From: a virus
Virus record (IMG/VR): IMGVR_UViG_3300032820_000036
Location: 1-39,234 of that record
Reading direction: 5' to 3' (one strand)
DNA: 39,234 bases
Shown piece after piece: positions 1 to 6,986 of the stretch. Each line of letters opens with the position of its first letter. Position 1 is the first letter of the stretch. The notes beneath the pieces are model-generated. The model saw only the letters and a list, made by a program, of their open reading frames with translations. It was not told where the DNA came from and did no database searches. A program made the position numbers and the translations under genes.

Positions 1-342
1 GTCTTCTGCGACGAGGCCGAGCTCCTCGAGTTCCTTCGCGATTTGGTCCGAGATCTCCTGAAATTCTTCCTCGGTCCAGTCTTTCCTTTTGCGAGAAGCC
101 ATAGCTCTAGTGATAACTTCGTCCGCGGGCATTTGAGGCTCCGCTTCCACTATTTGATACATGGTCATCAAAAATGCATCGCGTTCTCTCTCGCGTGCAT
201 TTCTAGCTTTCGCGATCAGTCTCGCATCGTTCGCGAGGCGATTTCGATTTCGCTTTCGTCGCTCGAGAGCGCGACCCGTCCCTTCGATGAAGAGAGCCAG
301 CAACGCGGCTGTCGCGACCAGCGAGGCTACAATCTCGATCAT
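1..342 (-). CDS. Small membrane-anchored protein, 3' part outside window
   Basis: The reading frame is open from an ATG at 342 to the left edge (114 codons), so the C-terminus is missing. The first 19 residues (MIEIVASLVATAALLALFI) form one hydrophobic segment, followed by a strongly basic stretch (RRKRNRNR) and a charged helical remainder. This is the pattern of an N-terminally anchored, cytoplasm-facing protein. The start overlaps the stop of the upstream gene as ATGA, so it is the last visible cistron of the dpdA-like operon. I do not recognise a family, and the function is unknown. Confidence 0.7.
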   Translation of the reverse strand, partial: MIEIVASLVATAALLALFIEGTGRALERRKRNRNRLANDARLIAKARNARERERDAFLMTMYQIVEAEPQMPADEVITRAMASRKRKDWTEEEFQEISDQIAKELEELGLVAED

Positions 343-833
343 TGGTCCACTCCAGCAACAATCCCGAAGGTTCGCAGCTTTCTGTTCGCCCAACGTATTT
401 GGTCTTCCATCTCTTCCGACCAGGCGTAGAAAAGATTCCACCCCGTTGCGATCAGAATCTTTCTGGAAGAATGATTTTCCGGCAGCTCCTTCAGCGAGTA
501 GGCGATGTTTTCAATGACTACAGGTGCGCTGCGGAGAGGCCCTGCGGCGATGTACTTCTTAAAACATTCGTGAGAACAGAAGGTCGCATCGACCGATGGC
601 TTGGGCCACCTGCCCGCCTTGCGCGGGCAGTAGATATCGATTCTTTCGTCAGACTCCCCAGGAAGATCGGCAGGCTTGTTGTGGTCGAGTTCCATCTCGC
701 ATCTCGCGGTTCCACAGGACTCGCAAGGCGTTTGGATGATTCCGATCACGTCTTCTACGTCTTCGTAGTAGCCGGTTCCTCCACAGTCGTCGCAGAGTAC
801 GTTGGGGTAGGGGACGGTTGTTCGCTCGGTCAT
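339..833 (-). CDS. Zinc-binding protein of unknown function
   Basis: A 164-residue protein with clustered cysteines: C14-x2-C17 followed by GGTG, then C37-x2-C40 and C45, C69, and C86/H88/C90. The first group (CDDCGGTG) resembles one CxxCxGxG unit of a DnaJ-type zinc hairpin, but only one such unit is present. The C-terminal half is helical and rich in tryptophan and charged residues. It overlaps its neighbours by ATGA on both sides, so it is translationally coupled in the operon. A metal-binding role is inferred from the cysteine spacing; no catalytic motif is visible. Confidence 0.75.
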   Translation of the reverse strand: MTERTTVPYPNVLCDDCGGTGYYEDVEDVIGIIQTPCESCGTARCEMELDHNKPADLPGESDERIDIYCPRKAGRWPKPSVDATFCSHECFKKYIAAGPLRSAPVVIENIAYSLKELPENHSSRKILIATGWNLFYAWSEEMEDQIRWANRKLRTFGIVAGVDQ

Positions 834-1297
834 TGAGACACCTTCACAACGGCGACCGCATCGGCGAAGTCCATCGAGTTCAAAACCCGGTGGCCCGGGT
901 ATCGCTTCTCAACGCCAGCCATGAAATTGGGGACGGCTTCCGCCTGGGCTGCGGTGAGTTTGAACTGGAAAATCTCAGGCGCTTTGTCGTCGCCCATGGC
1001 GATGGTGAACTTCTTGAGCATCTTCCGCGTGTACTTCTCGATCTCCCAGTCGGTGATCAACTGGTGGATGAAGCCGTCGAGATCCTCTACGCCCGTGGCG
1101 TACTCGTAGTTGGCGTTGGCCCACTTATCGGCGGCGTCGATCATGCCTCGATCGCCGTGGTAGGAATTGCAGCCGCCACGCCCATCGTTGCTAGCGACGA
1201 AGGCTCGCTTGCCGTCAACGTAGACGGAGCACTCGAAACACAGGGTTTCTTCACTGGCGAATTTGGCGATCTTGACGTTCTTGATGGTAATTTTCAT
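830..1297 (-). CDS. Conserved phage hypothetical protein
   Basis: A 155-residue protein beginning MKITIKNVKIAKFASEET. I recall this opening and the later NDGRGGCNSYH segment from small phage proteins of unknown function. There is no signal peptide or membrane segment. A good ribosome site (AGAGGAT) lies 5 to 8 nt before the ATG. The 3' end overlaps the next gene by ATGA. It sits between the dpdA-like enzyme and the zinc protein, but its role cannot be deduced. Confidence 0.75.
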   Translation of the reverse strand: MKITIKNVKIAKFASEETLCFECSVYVDGKRAFVASNDGRGGCNSYHGDRGMIDAADKWANANYEYATGVEDLDGFIHQLITDWEIEKYTRKMLKKFTIAMGDDKAPEIFQFKLTAAQAEAVPNFMAGVEKRYPGHRVLNSMDFADAVAVVKVSQ

Positions 1298-1318
1298 TGG
1301 ATCCTCTGGGTTTGGGTT

Positions 1319-2242
1319 TTAGAAAGGTCGAGCTGCTGTTTCAGCCTCGAAAGTTTCGAGGAGATCGGCCAACTCGGTCGAATTGAAACGGTTCAGGGTG
1401 GTGTTCGCCTGCCCACGGCAGTCTGAAGTGAGATCGCGGATCTCGGCGTTGGCTCCCGATCCCTGATAAGAGGCGGTTACGAGACTGATAATCTGATCGT
1501 CGCCCAGGGGGCCGAGAAGCAGCGCGGCATCGCCAGCGCCCAGGCGGTCAGAGCCCTTTCCGCTTCGCGCTGCGATCGTGCGGTATTCCGCGATCCAACT
1601 TGTCGAATCCGTGGTGGTCAGTCGCGTGTGGCCTCGGCCCGTCTTCTGAACCTGCGGTGACATTGCGTACCGGGTCATGCCGAAGCCGTGGATCTCAACG
1701 CCTGCGGCTTCGCAAATATCGAGAGCCTTCGCGAGCCACTCGTCAGGGGTGAGGCCGTCGCCTTGATCGGTTGCGATATTTACCTTGCCGCCGTTCTTGC
1801 TCTGCGTGCGGAAGAAGCCAAGGCCAACGCGAGAGAACTTCTCGCAGTAATGCTCAAGGACGGCGAAGGGCTCGCGACCGTGGAAGACGGGAATCGGGTC
1901 GAGCCCCGCGTCGATCATCTTCGCGGTGTTGTTCCAGGTGGTTGCCAAGTCGCCAGCGATATCGTCCAGCGTGACAATTTGATCGAAGAGGTGGCCGTGC
2001 TCAAGGCAGAACGCGATGTACTGCTCGACCGAGATTTCGATGCCCTGGCTCAGGACGGTGAAAGCGCCGCTGTCGAGGATGGCCGATTCGTAGCGACCAT
2101 CTCGGAGCATCGGCAGGACGGTTTCGGTCATGCACTTGTGGTGAGCGTCGAGCATCGAGGCGAAGCTGACCAGAATGGGCTGGCCTTCGGCGGATTCCGC
2201 CAAGAGCCGCGTATTGATTCCTGCGAAGTGGGCTTGGGTCAT
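1319..2242 (-). CDS. dpdA: DpdA-like / TGT-superfamily DNA base-exchange enzyme
   Basis: A 307-residue TIM-barrel-type protein. Residues 55-62 (ILDSGAFT) match the phage form of the tRNA-guanine transglycosylase DSGGFQ motif. DIAGD (94-98), PVFHGREP (118-125), HGFGMT (185-190) and DSTSW (212-216) follow in the order seen in phage DpdA proteins. DpdA enzymes exchange guanine in DNA for a 7-deazaguanine, which protects phage DNA from restriction. It is the first gene of a leftward operon, and a repressor-like operator lies 29-49 nt upstream of its start. No preQ0 or preQ1 synthesis gene (FolE, QueC, QueD, QueE) lies in the window, so substrate must come from elsewhere in the phage or from the host. 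It could instead be a related TGT-like protein with another substrate. Confidence 0.72.
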   Translation of the reverse strand: MTQAHFAGINTRLLAESAEGQPILVSFASMLDAHHKCMTETVLPMLRDGRYESAILDSGAFTVLSQGIEISVEQYIAFCLEHGHLFDQIVTLDDIAGDLATTWNNTAKMIDAGLDPIPVFHGREPFAVLEHYCEKFSRVGLGFFRTQSKNGGKVNIATDQGDGLTPDEWLAKALDICEAAGVEIHGFGMTRYAMSPQVQKTGRGHTRLTTTDSTSWIAEYRTIAARSGKGSDRLGAGDAALLLGPLGDDQIISLVTASYQGSGANAEIRDLTSDCRGQANTTLNRFNSTELADLLETFEAETAARPF

Positions 2243-2270
2243 TGGGTTCCTTTGGGTTTTTGTTCCGGGC

Positions 2271-2291
2271 TGTATGGAGATGTACCATACA
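2271..2291. promoter_or_regulatory. Operator-like inverted repeat before dpdA-like operon
   Basis: TGTATGG and CCATACA form perfect 7-bp arms separated by 7 bp. The site is 29-49 nt upstream of the dpdA-like start and just past the repressor stop. The same arms recur at 2679-2695 with a 3-bp spacer. It is a probable binding site for the repressor encoded at 2297-2650, or for another regulator. No convincing -10/-35 pair was identified. Confidence 0.6.
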
Positions 2292-2296
2292 AAATC

Positions 2297-2650
2297 TCAA
2301 GACTCAAGAACTTTTTTCAACAATCTTCCGGCGAGAAGCCGATCGATCTCCTCGGCTGGCACGTCGGCCAGGAGGTCGAGCCGAGCGGCCCCGAGGTGCT
2401 TCTCGAGGCGCTCCACACGGCGCTGTGAGGCGTTTTCTCGGCCAGGGTGGACCCCGAGTAGGGACGCCTCGGTTTCTCCTGTTAGAGACGCGAGACGCGA
2501 GAGGTTCCCTGCGCTGGGACGGCTCCTGCCGTGGATCCAGTCCGAAACCGAGGCCCGCTGGATCCCCAGGGATTTGGCTACCGAGGCTTGAGTGATTCTC
2601 TTGGTTTTGAGCAGTTTGGCGAGTCGCCAGCCGAATTCGGATCGCGGCAT
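2297..2650 (-). CDS. XRE-family (cI/Cro-like) transcriptional regulator
   Basis: A 117-residue protein from the ATG at 2650. Residues about 8-60 form a helix-turn-helix of the XRE type (RITQASVAKSLGIQRASVSD, then WIHGRSRPS, then a helix). The C-terminal half is charged and helical. There is no S24/LexA-type peptidase domain, so RecA-driven autocleavage is not expected. I chose this start over the 60-residue longer frame because the domain begins directly after it, a GAAGAAGG ribosome site lies 11 nt upstream, and the longer form would read through the operator. It is divergent from the replication gene and flanked on both sides by the same inverted repeat, which suggests autoregulation and control of the dpdA-like operon. 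Confidence 0.82.
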   Translation of the reverse strand: MPRSEFGWRLAKLLKTKRITQASVAKSLGIQRASVSDWIHGRSRPSAGNLSRLASLTGETEASLLGVHPGRENASQRRVERLEKHLGAARLDLLADVPAEEIDRLLAGRLLKKVLES

Positions 2651-2678
2651 TTTAGGGGTGCCCTTCTTCGCTGTAATC

Positions 2679-2695
2679 TGTATGGTGACCATACA
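2679..2695. promoter_or_regulatory. Operator-like palindrome in divergent repressor/replication region
   Basis: TGTATGGTGACCATACA has perfect 7-bp arms and a 3-bp centre. It lies in the 60-bp gap between the leftward repressor and the rightward replication gene, the expected place for a genetic switch operator. The half-sites match those at 2271-2291. Confidence 0.7.
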
Positions 2696-2710
2696 CGGGG
2701 GGGGCGAGAT

Positions 2711-3412
2711 TTGAAAGGCCACAGGCGAGTCGCGAATGATCTCTTGGAGGTTCACCACCCGCGCGGGAGGCCCTGGACCGCGCTGGAGTTCCTGCTGCTC
2801 TTCGACGGCGCAGCTACTCGAGGGAAGCACGTCGCGGTGGCCGAGTGGGCTCGCCAGTCCGATCGCTCCCGAGTCTGGGTAAGAGCCCGCATTTCTGAGT
2901 ATCTCGAGGCCGAGCCTGAGTTGCGAAAAGGCCGGCGACAGCAGAGCGACACTTCAGCGACACTTGAGCGACAGGCAGAACCCAACAAAACCAACGGTTT
3001 ACCCCAACCAATCGACGAAACAGAGATCCGAGCGACACCCGAGGGACACCATAGAGACACCCCCCATACTAGTTATAGGAAACAGGAGACAAGACACAAG
3101 AATACTTATGGTCCGACAGCGCCACCCGAAGGGTTGTCACTTGAGCAGCTCACCAGCCTACAGAACTGGTGCGCTCGCGAATTCCCCAACCAGGTGGACC
3201 GGGTAGAGCACCATGCTGGAGCGTGCTTCGACCATTTCCGCGGGACTGGGAAGCGGAAAACCGACTGGATAGCAGTCGTCCGAAACTGGATCCGAAACGA
3301 TCACAAATGGAAGGAAGAGAGAAGTGAAAAGAATCGGCAGTCTGATACCCGATCGAATGTCATCGATGCGGCCCTCTCCTTGGTCGCCGACCGAGGGAGC
3401 CGTTCCGGCTGA
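2711..3412 (+). CDS. Phage replication initiator (O-like, helix-turn-helix N-terminus)
   Basis: A 233-residue protein if started at TTG 2711. That start follows a G-rich ribosome site (GGGGGGGGCGAGAT) and begins just after the operator; the open frame extends further upstream only through the repressor gene. Residues about 40-66 (HVAVAEWARQSDRSRVWVRA) form a winged-helix-like DNA-binding segment. The middle is low-complexity, charged and encodes phased DNA repeats. The C-terminal part (CFDHFRGTGKRKTDWIAVVR, then NWIRND) resembles the C-terminal module of phage O/DnaD-type replication proteins. Position, divergent from a repressor and followed by a loader-like gene, fits an initiator that opens the origin and recruits helicase. 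The exact start is uncertain. Confidence 0.68.
   Translation: MKGHRRVANDLLEVHHPRGRPWTALEFLLLFDGAATRGKHVAVAEWARQSDRSRVWVRARISEYLEAEPELRKGRRQQSDTSATLERQAEPNKTNGLPQPIDETEIRATPEGHHRDTPHTSYRKQETRHKNTYGPTAPPEGLSLEQLTSLQNWCAREFPNQVDRVEHHAGACFDHFRGTGKRKTDWIAVVRNWIRNDHKWKEERSEKNRQSDTRSNVIDAALSLVADRGSRSG
2935..3060 (+). repeat. Phased GCGACA iterons, candidate replication origin
   Basis: Inside the replication gene, GCGACA occurs at 2935, 2946, 2957 and 2968, each exactly 11 bp apart. A second group starts at 3032 (GCGACA), 3044 (GGGACA) and 3055 (GAGACA). A more A/T-rich stretch follows at about 3061-3110. In lambdoid phages the origin consists of iterons within the O gene bound by O itself, so this is a plausible origin. 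The repeats also encode a simple charged linker, so a purely protein-level cause is possible. Confidence 0.5.
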
Positions 3413-3830
3413 GTGGCCGGGATCCGAAGGGTTTGAAGAGCGAGTCAGGATCTTCGCGAAGCTGTTCTCGATATTTCCGGTCACGCGAGGGCAGGATCAG
3501 AAGGCTAGAATCGCTGCCTTCATCGAAGAGACGGCTGGGATCCCGTGTTACTTTCTAAGAAGAGCCCTCTCCATGATCACCAAGACGAGGAGGGACTTCG
3601 CACCCTCCATCGGCGATATCCACTCCGAGGCTGCCCTGGTGTACGCCGAGCTGCTTCGCCGTGGGCTGGGGCAAGACCCTTTTGAAGCCTCTCTCCGTGG
3701 GTTGAGATCAGAATCCATCTCGAGGAGCACCCCAAAACTGATCTTCGCGATGGGTTGCGACCAGGATCCCCGCGTTCTCGAGGTGGCTCACAATTCCTCA
3801 ACCCCGTCGCCGGCAGGGCTGCTGCGATGA
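3324..3830 (+). CDS. Probable replication accessory protein (helicase-loader-like)
   Basis: A 168-residue protein from GTG 3324, preceded by AAGGAAGAGA at suitable spacing. The segment from about residue 39 to 105 has a helical pattern FAKLFSIFP..(many).AFIEETAGIP..FLRRALSMI, then FAPSIGDIHSEAA. The F-x-P-[ST]-x-x-[DE]-[IL] ending resembles small phage proteins that load or regulate the replicative helicase (G39P-like). That assignment is inferred from pattern and position only. The gene overlaps the initiator by 89 nt and overlaps the next gene by ATGA. Confidence 0.6.
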   Translation: MKRIGSLIPDRMSSMRPSPWSPTEGAVPAEWPGSEGFEERVRIFAKLFSIFPVTRGQDQKARIAAFIEETAGIPCYFLRRALSMITKTRRDFAPSIGDIHSEAALVYAELLRRGLGQDPFEASLRGLRSESISRSTPKLIFAMGCDQDPRVLEVAHNSSTPSPAGLLR

Positions 3831-4084
3831 GCCCGAGAACCCCACCCGAGCCCGTCAAATATCGCACCTACCCGTGTGAGAACTGTCGAGAGCCGATGTA
3901 CCTCTATTGGGTTTGGGTCCGAGAAGCCCATATTCCCGGCAAGGGGGATCGGCTTATAGCAGAATTCAACCCATGGAGGATCTGCGCTTATTGCGCCTCC
4001 CGAAAGTGGCATCGAGAGTTAAAACTCAGAGCTAGATTTGAACGCTTCATGGAGCAAAATGAGCCTGAACCGCTACGCCACTAG
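3827..4084 (+). CDS. Small zinc-ribbon protein
   Basis: An 85-residue protein with C17-x2-C20 and C53-x2-C56, the spacing of a four-cysteine zinc ribbon, followed by a basic helix (RKWHRELKLRARFERF). The start at 3827 gives an ATGA overlap with the upstream stop and removes an unlikely TTG-initiated extension. It lies between replication genes and a nuclease-like gene. Nucleic-acid binding is likely from the fold pattern, but the function is not known. Confidence 0.65.
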   Translation: MSPRTPPEPVKYRTYPCENCREPMYLYWVWVREAHIPGKGDRLIAEFNPWRICAYCASRKWHRELKLRARFERFMEQNEPEPLRH

Positions 4085-4376
4085 GCGAGATGACGGCGAA
4101 GAGGCGATCGTCAACCACCTCCGAAACGAGTGTGGTTGCAAGGTCTGGAGGCTGAACCGCCCGGTAGATCTTCTCGTCCAGGCCCCTGAAAATGGCGCGC
4201 TGCTGCTCATCGAAGTGAAATCTCCAGGCGGCAGGCTTACAGACTCTCAAAAGCAGTTTCTCGAGGATACTAGAGGTTCGCCTGTCTATGTGGTCAGATC
4301 GCCACAGGAGGCCAGAGCTGTTGTCGCCACCGTCTCGGCGATCGATATTCCTGGGGGCTGGGGTGGGTTGTCTTAA
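4059..4376 (+). CDS. PD-(D/E)XK nuclease-like protein
   Basis: A 105-residue protein from ATG 4059, with GGAG four nt upstream. It shows the small VRR-NUC/Holliday-resolvase-like order: E15, then VDLLV with D37, then LLIEVKSPGGRLT with E52-x-K54, then a helix with Q64/Q66 and VYVVRSPQEA near the end. These are the expected metal-binding and catalytic residues of a PD-(D/E)XK core. Such phage proteins act on branched or linear DNA during replication, recombination or packaging. It overlaps the zinc-ribbon gene by 26 nt and ends the early rightward block. The substrate is unknown. Confidence 0.75.
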   Translation: MSLNRYATRRDDGEEAIVNHLRNECGCKVWRLNRPVDLLVQAPENGALLLIEVKSPGGRLTDSQKQFLEDTRGSPVYVVRSPQEARAVVATVSAIDIPGGWGGLS

Positions 4377-4398
4377 ATTACAGCCGTGGTCATGCTGC

Positions 4399-4425
4399 GA
4401 ATATGGAGAATATGGAGAATATGGG
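4399..4425 (+). repeat. Three tandem 9-mers upstream of small terminase
   Basis: GAATATGGA, GAATATGGA, GAATATGGG run head to tail in the 144-nt gap between the nuclease-like gene and terS. Short direct repeats next to terS can be packaging (pac/cos) recognition sites, but nothing else here proves that. The rest of the gap (4377-4520) holds a small GCCCC/GGGGC hairpin at 4468-4480 without a T-tract, and an A/T-rich segment before the terS start. Confidence 0.5.
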
Positions 4426-4520
4426 CCGGGTTGAGCAGGAAATCTCGGGTCTATTTTTCCTGTTTGTGCCCCCACGGGGCCTGTGCTATCTGGGAGTGAT
4501 TAAAATAACGGCAGAAAACT

Positions 4521-4799
4521 ATGGCTAGGTTTGAAAAAGGTGGGGAACCCGGTCCCGGTAGACCGCCTGGTTCGCCGAATAAAACCACAAGAGCCGTGAA
4601 AGACGCTTTAATGCGAGCACTCGAGGCTGAGAGTGAAGACGGCGGCGAAGCGTTCTTCGCGAGCCTTCGCGATTCGGATCCGAAGACGTTCGCGACCCTT
4701 GTGTCGAAGCTGATCCCCACCGAGTCGAAACTCTCTGGCGACTCCGACGTGCCCCTGGTGATCGTGAGAAACTACACCGGCAAGGAGTTCGAGGATTGA
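4521..4799 (+). CDS. terS: Terminase small subunit (putative)
   Basis: A 92-residue protein directly upstream of the large terminase. It opens with a basic glycine/proline-rich tail (GEPGPGRPPGSPNKTTRAVK) typical of short phage DNA-binding terminase small subunits and DUF5681-like proteins, then a helical region. It ends in an acidic C-terminus (KEFED). The role is recognition of phage DNA for packaging and loading of TerL. It overlaps the next gene by TTGA. The assignment rests on position, size and the opening motif. Confidence 0.7.
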   Translation: MARFEKGGEPGPGRPPGSPNKTTRAVKDALMRALEAESEDGGEAFFASLRDSDPKTFATLVSKLIPTESKLSGDSDVPLVIVRNYTGKEFED

Positions 4800-6259
4800 C
4801 GCGCAGCGCAGCAGCTCGAGTTGAAGTCGGAGCTCCGAAATACCCGGTGCTCAACGCCTTCATGCGCTCCAGGGCCAGGTGCTCTTTCATCATGGGGCCG
4901 CTTGGGAGTGGGAAGACCATCGCGTCTATCCAGATGATGCTCGCGTTGATGGTGGAGCAGGAACCGAACCAGAAGGGTGAGCGCCTCTCGAGGTGGCTCG
5001 CCGTGCGAAACACCTATCCCGATCTCATGTCCACAACGGTCAAGGACTTCACAAGCGTTTTCGATGGCCTTGGCAAGATGAAATACGGGGGCCTCGAGCC
5101 GCCCACGTTCAGGGTGTCCTTTGAGATGGAAGACGGCACCCAGGTGAAGGGCGAAGTGGTCTTCCTGGCCCTCGATCGCGAGGACGCGATTCGGAAGCTG
5201 CGCGGCCAGCAGATCACTGGCGTGTGGTTCAACGAGGCTAAAGAGCTACAAAAGTCGATCATCGACATGGCCGACCTTCGACATGGCCGCTACCCATCGA
5301 TAGCTGACGGTGGAATCAGACCGACGTGGCACGGCATGATCGGCGATACGAATGCGCCAGACGAGGACCATTGGTACTTCCAGCTCGCCGAGGACGATCG
5401 GCCCGAGGGCTGGGAGTTCTTCAGGCAGCCGGGTGGAGTTCTACCAGGCGAGAAGCCTGGGGAGTGGATCCCGAATCTCAAGGCCGAGAACCTCGAGAAC
5501 CTACCAGAGCGATACTACGTCCAAGGCACCCAGGGCAAGGATCCGGACTGGATCCGCGTCATGCTCTCCAACGAGTACGGCTTCGTGATTGAAGGCAAGC
5601 CGGTGCATCCTGAGTTCATCGATTCGATCCACACAACTGAGGACCCGATCGAGGCAGATCGGCGATATCCGTTGGTCATAGGGATCGACTTTGGCAGGAC
5701 GCCAGCCGCCGCGATCACTCAGCACATCGAGGAGCATGGCAGGCGCGTGGTGATCGATGAGATCACATCGACAGACATGAGTGCGGCGATCTTCGGCCCG
5801 GAGCTCAAGCGTTATCTGGACAGGAATTACGCTGGGATGCCGGTCCAGGTCTGGTGTGATCCATCGGGGGGCGCACAAGGCCAAGCGACGGAGGATACTC
5901 CCATCCGAATCCTTCGCGCTTCCGGCATCCCAGCTAACCCGTGCTCGAGTAACAATCCCGATCTGCGTCGAGCTGCTATCAGCAACCCGGCAACCCGTAT
6001 CTGCATGGACGGGAAGCCTGCTCTCCAGGTGTCGCCCAGGGCTAAGATGATCCGCAAGGGCCTGATGGGAGGCTTTGCGTACCGCCGATTGAAACTCGCC
6101 GGCAGTGAACGATTCACCGATCTGCCAGACAAGAACGTCTACTCGCATCCGGTCGAGGCTGCCGAGTACGCGCTGATGGGTGGCGGCGAGGGACGTGACG
6201 CGCTAAGGCCAGCACACAGGGGTATAGGGAGGTCAGTCCAGACTGAGGCGATCATGTGA
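4796..6259 (+). CDS. terL: Terminase large subunit
   Basis: A 487-residue packaging motor. Walker A is GPLGSGKT (residues 34-41) and the Walker B-like segment is GVWFNEAKE (142-150). The nuclease domain begins with IGIDFGRTPAA (D298 as a metal ligand), consistent with an RNase H-like fold. The start is TTG 4796, supported by AAGGAG eight nt upstream and by the TTGA overlap with terS. The family cuts concatemeric DNA and pumps it into the prohead through the portal encoded downstream. Length is normal for podovirus TerL. Confidence 0.93.
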   Translation: MTRSAAARVEVGAPKYPVLNAFMRSRARCSFIMGPLGSGKTIASIQMMLALMVEQEPNQKGERLSRWLAVRNTYPDLMSTTVKDFTSVFDGLGKMKYGGLEPPTFRVSFEMEDGTQVKGEVVFLALDREDAIRKLRGQQITGVWFNEAKELQKSIIDMADLRHGRYPSIADGGIRPTWHGMIGDTNAPDEDHWYFQLAEDDRPEGWEFFRQPGGVLPGEKPGEWIPNLKAENLENLPERYYVQGTQGKDPDWIRVMLSNEYGFVIEGKPVHPEFIDSIHTTEDPIEADRRYPLVIGIDFGRTPAAAITQHIEEHGRRVVIDEITSTDMSAAIFGPELKRYLDRNYAGMPVQVWCDPSGGAQGQATEDTPIRILRASGIPANPCSSNNPDLRRAAISNPATRICMDGKPALQVSPRAKMIRKGLMGGFAYRRLKLAGSERFTDLPDKNVYSHPVEAAEYALMGGGEGRDALRPAHRGIGRSVQTEAIM

Positions 6260-6651
6260 AGAGAAGGTACTTTCGCGAGATTCCCCAGGAAAAGAGGCTC
6301 GAGGCGGCGGCGACTGCGATCGGGTGGGGCTACTCCCGCGAGATACCAGAAGCGGAGGAGTGTCATTGGTTCAGTTGGGGAGAGGATTCATTGGCTTGGC
6401 TTCAGCCTGGGCCACCCGAGTCCGAGGCTCCGGTGCTCTCACTTCACGCTTGTCGGGCTCCAGATGCTGAGACAAGAGGTGTCGCGGATATCGAAAGAAC
6501 GAAGATGGCACTCGAGGTGGTCGCTGAACTTCTCGGAGCGGAGTACCTGGCGGTGATTCTGGATCCAGGGTCTACGGCGATAAGGAAGGCACTTGTGTCG
6601 AGAGGCTGGGACGAGAACGAATCCGGCTGCTGGAAGCAGCTCGGATCATAG
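6256..6651 (+). CDS. Hypothetical protein between terL and portal (weak GNAT-like pattern)
   Basis: A 131-residue protein starting at GTG 6256, giving a GTGA overlap with terL. No clear motif is present. The C-terminal half has the order TKMALEVVAELLGAEYLAVI, then a short helix, RGWDENESGCWKQL, which faintly recalls the last strands of GNAT acetyltransferases; a full acetyl-CoA loop is not visible. Several podophages carry a small acetyltransferase-like gene in the head region. Function is uncertain. Confidence 0.65.
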   Translation: MKRRYFREIPQEKRLEAAATAIGWGYSREIPEAEECHWFSWGEDSLAWLQPGPPESEAPVLSLHACRAPDAETRGVADIERTKMALEVVAELLGAEYLAVILDPGSTAIRKALVSRGWDENESGCWKQLGS

Positions 6652-6663
6652 GGGGAATCAGGC

Positions 6664-6984
6664 ATGGGAGTAGGGGCGGCGATTATCATCGGCTCAGTAA
6701 TCTCAATGGCAGGCTCTGTCGCCTCTTCCGAGGTACAGCGCAGTGCGATGAACAAGGCGTCGAGACGGCAGCAGCAGAGTGAACGCGAGAGGCTTGCCCA
6801 CTTGAAGCAATCCGCTGGCGAAGCGGAGAGTGCGAGAATCGGCAAACTCGCGATGGAGCAAGCCAGGAGCCGTCGCTCAGAACAGGTCCGCTCTGGTGGA
6901 CAGCCGAGCACCGTCTTCGCTGGACGAGGCGGGCAAACGCTGGGCTACGGCGACACCTCTTCCAAAGTAAAGCTTGGGTCTTAA
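6664..6984 (+). CDS. Small head-region protein with shared C-terminal tag, copy 1
   Basis: A 106-residue protein. Residues 3-22 are hydrophobic (VGAAIIIGSVISMAGSVASS), followed by a charged helix and a glycine-rich C-terminus. The last 17 residues (GQTLGYGDTSSKVKLGS) closely match the last 17 of the next gene product (SQTLGQGYPSAKVKLGA). Small proteins ending in related motifs occur between terL and portal in other podophages (my recollection), with no established function. It could be a minor virion or ejected protein. A G-rich ribosome site precedes the ATG. Confidence 0.75.
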   Translation: MGVGAAIIIGSVISMAGSVASSEVQRSAMNKASRRQQQSERERLAHLKQSAGEAESARIGKLAMEQARSRRSEQVRSGGQPSTVFAGRGGQTLGYGDTSSKVKLGS

Positions 6985-6986
6985 CC

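Noticed and set aside
342-836. 164-codon plus-strand ORF opposite the zinc protein
   Set aside because: It is the complement of a gene with ATGA overlaps on both sides and cysteine motifs; its own translation has no recognisable pattern.
1688-2428. 246-codon plus-strand ORF across the dpdA-like gene and its operator
   Set aside because: It is antisense to clear TGT-like motifs and runs through regulatory DNA into the repressor gene.
2531-2710. Upstream extension of the replication gene
   Set aside because: It would read antisense through the repressor N-terminus and the operator; the TTG start at 2711 with a G-rich ribosome site is better.
5501-6148. 215-codon minus-strand ORF inside terL
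   Set aside because: Shadow of the nuclease domain of terL, with no independent motif or ribosome site.
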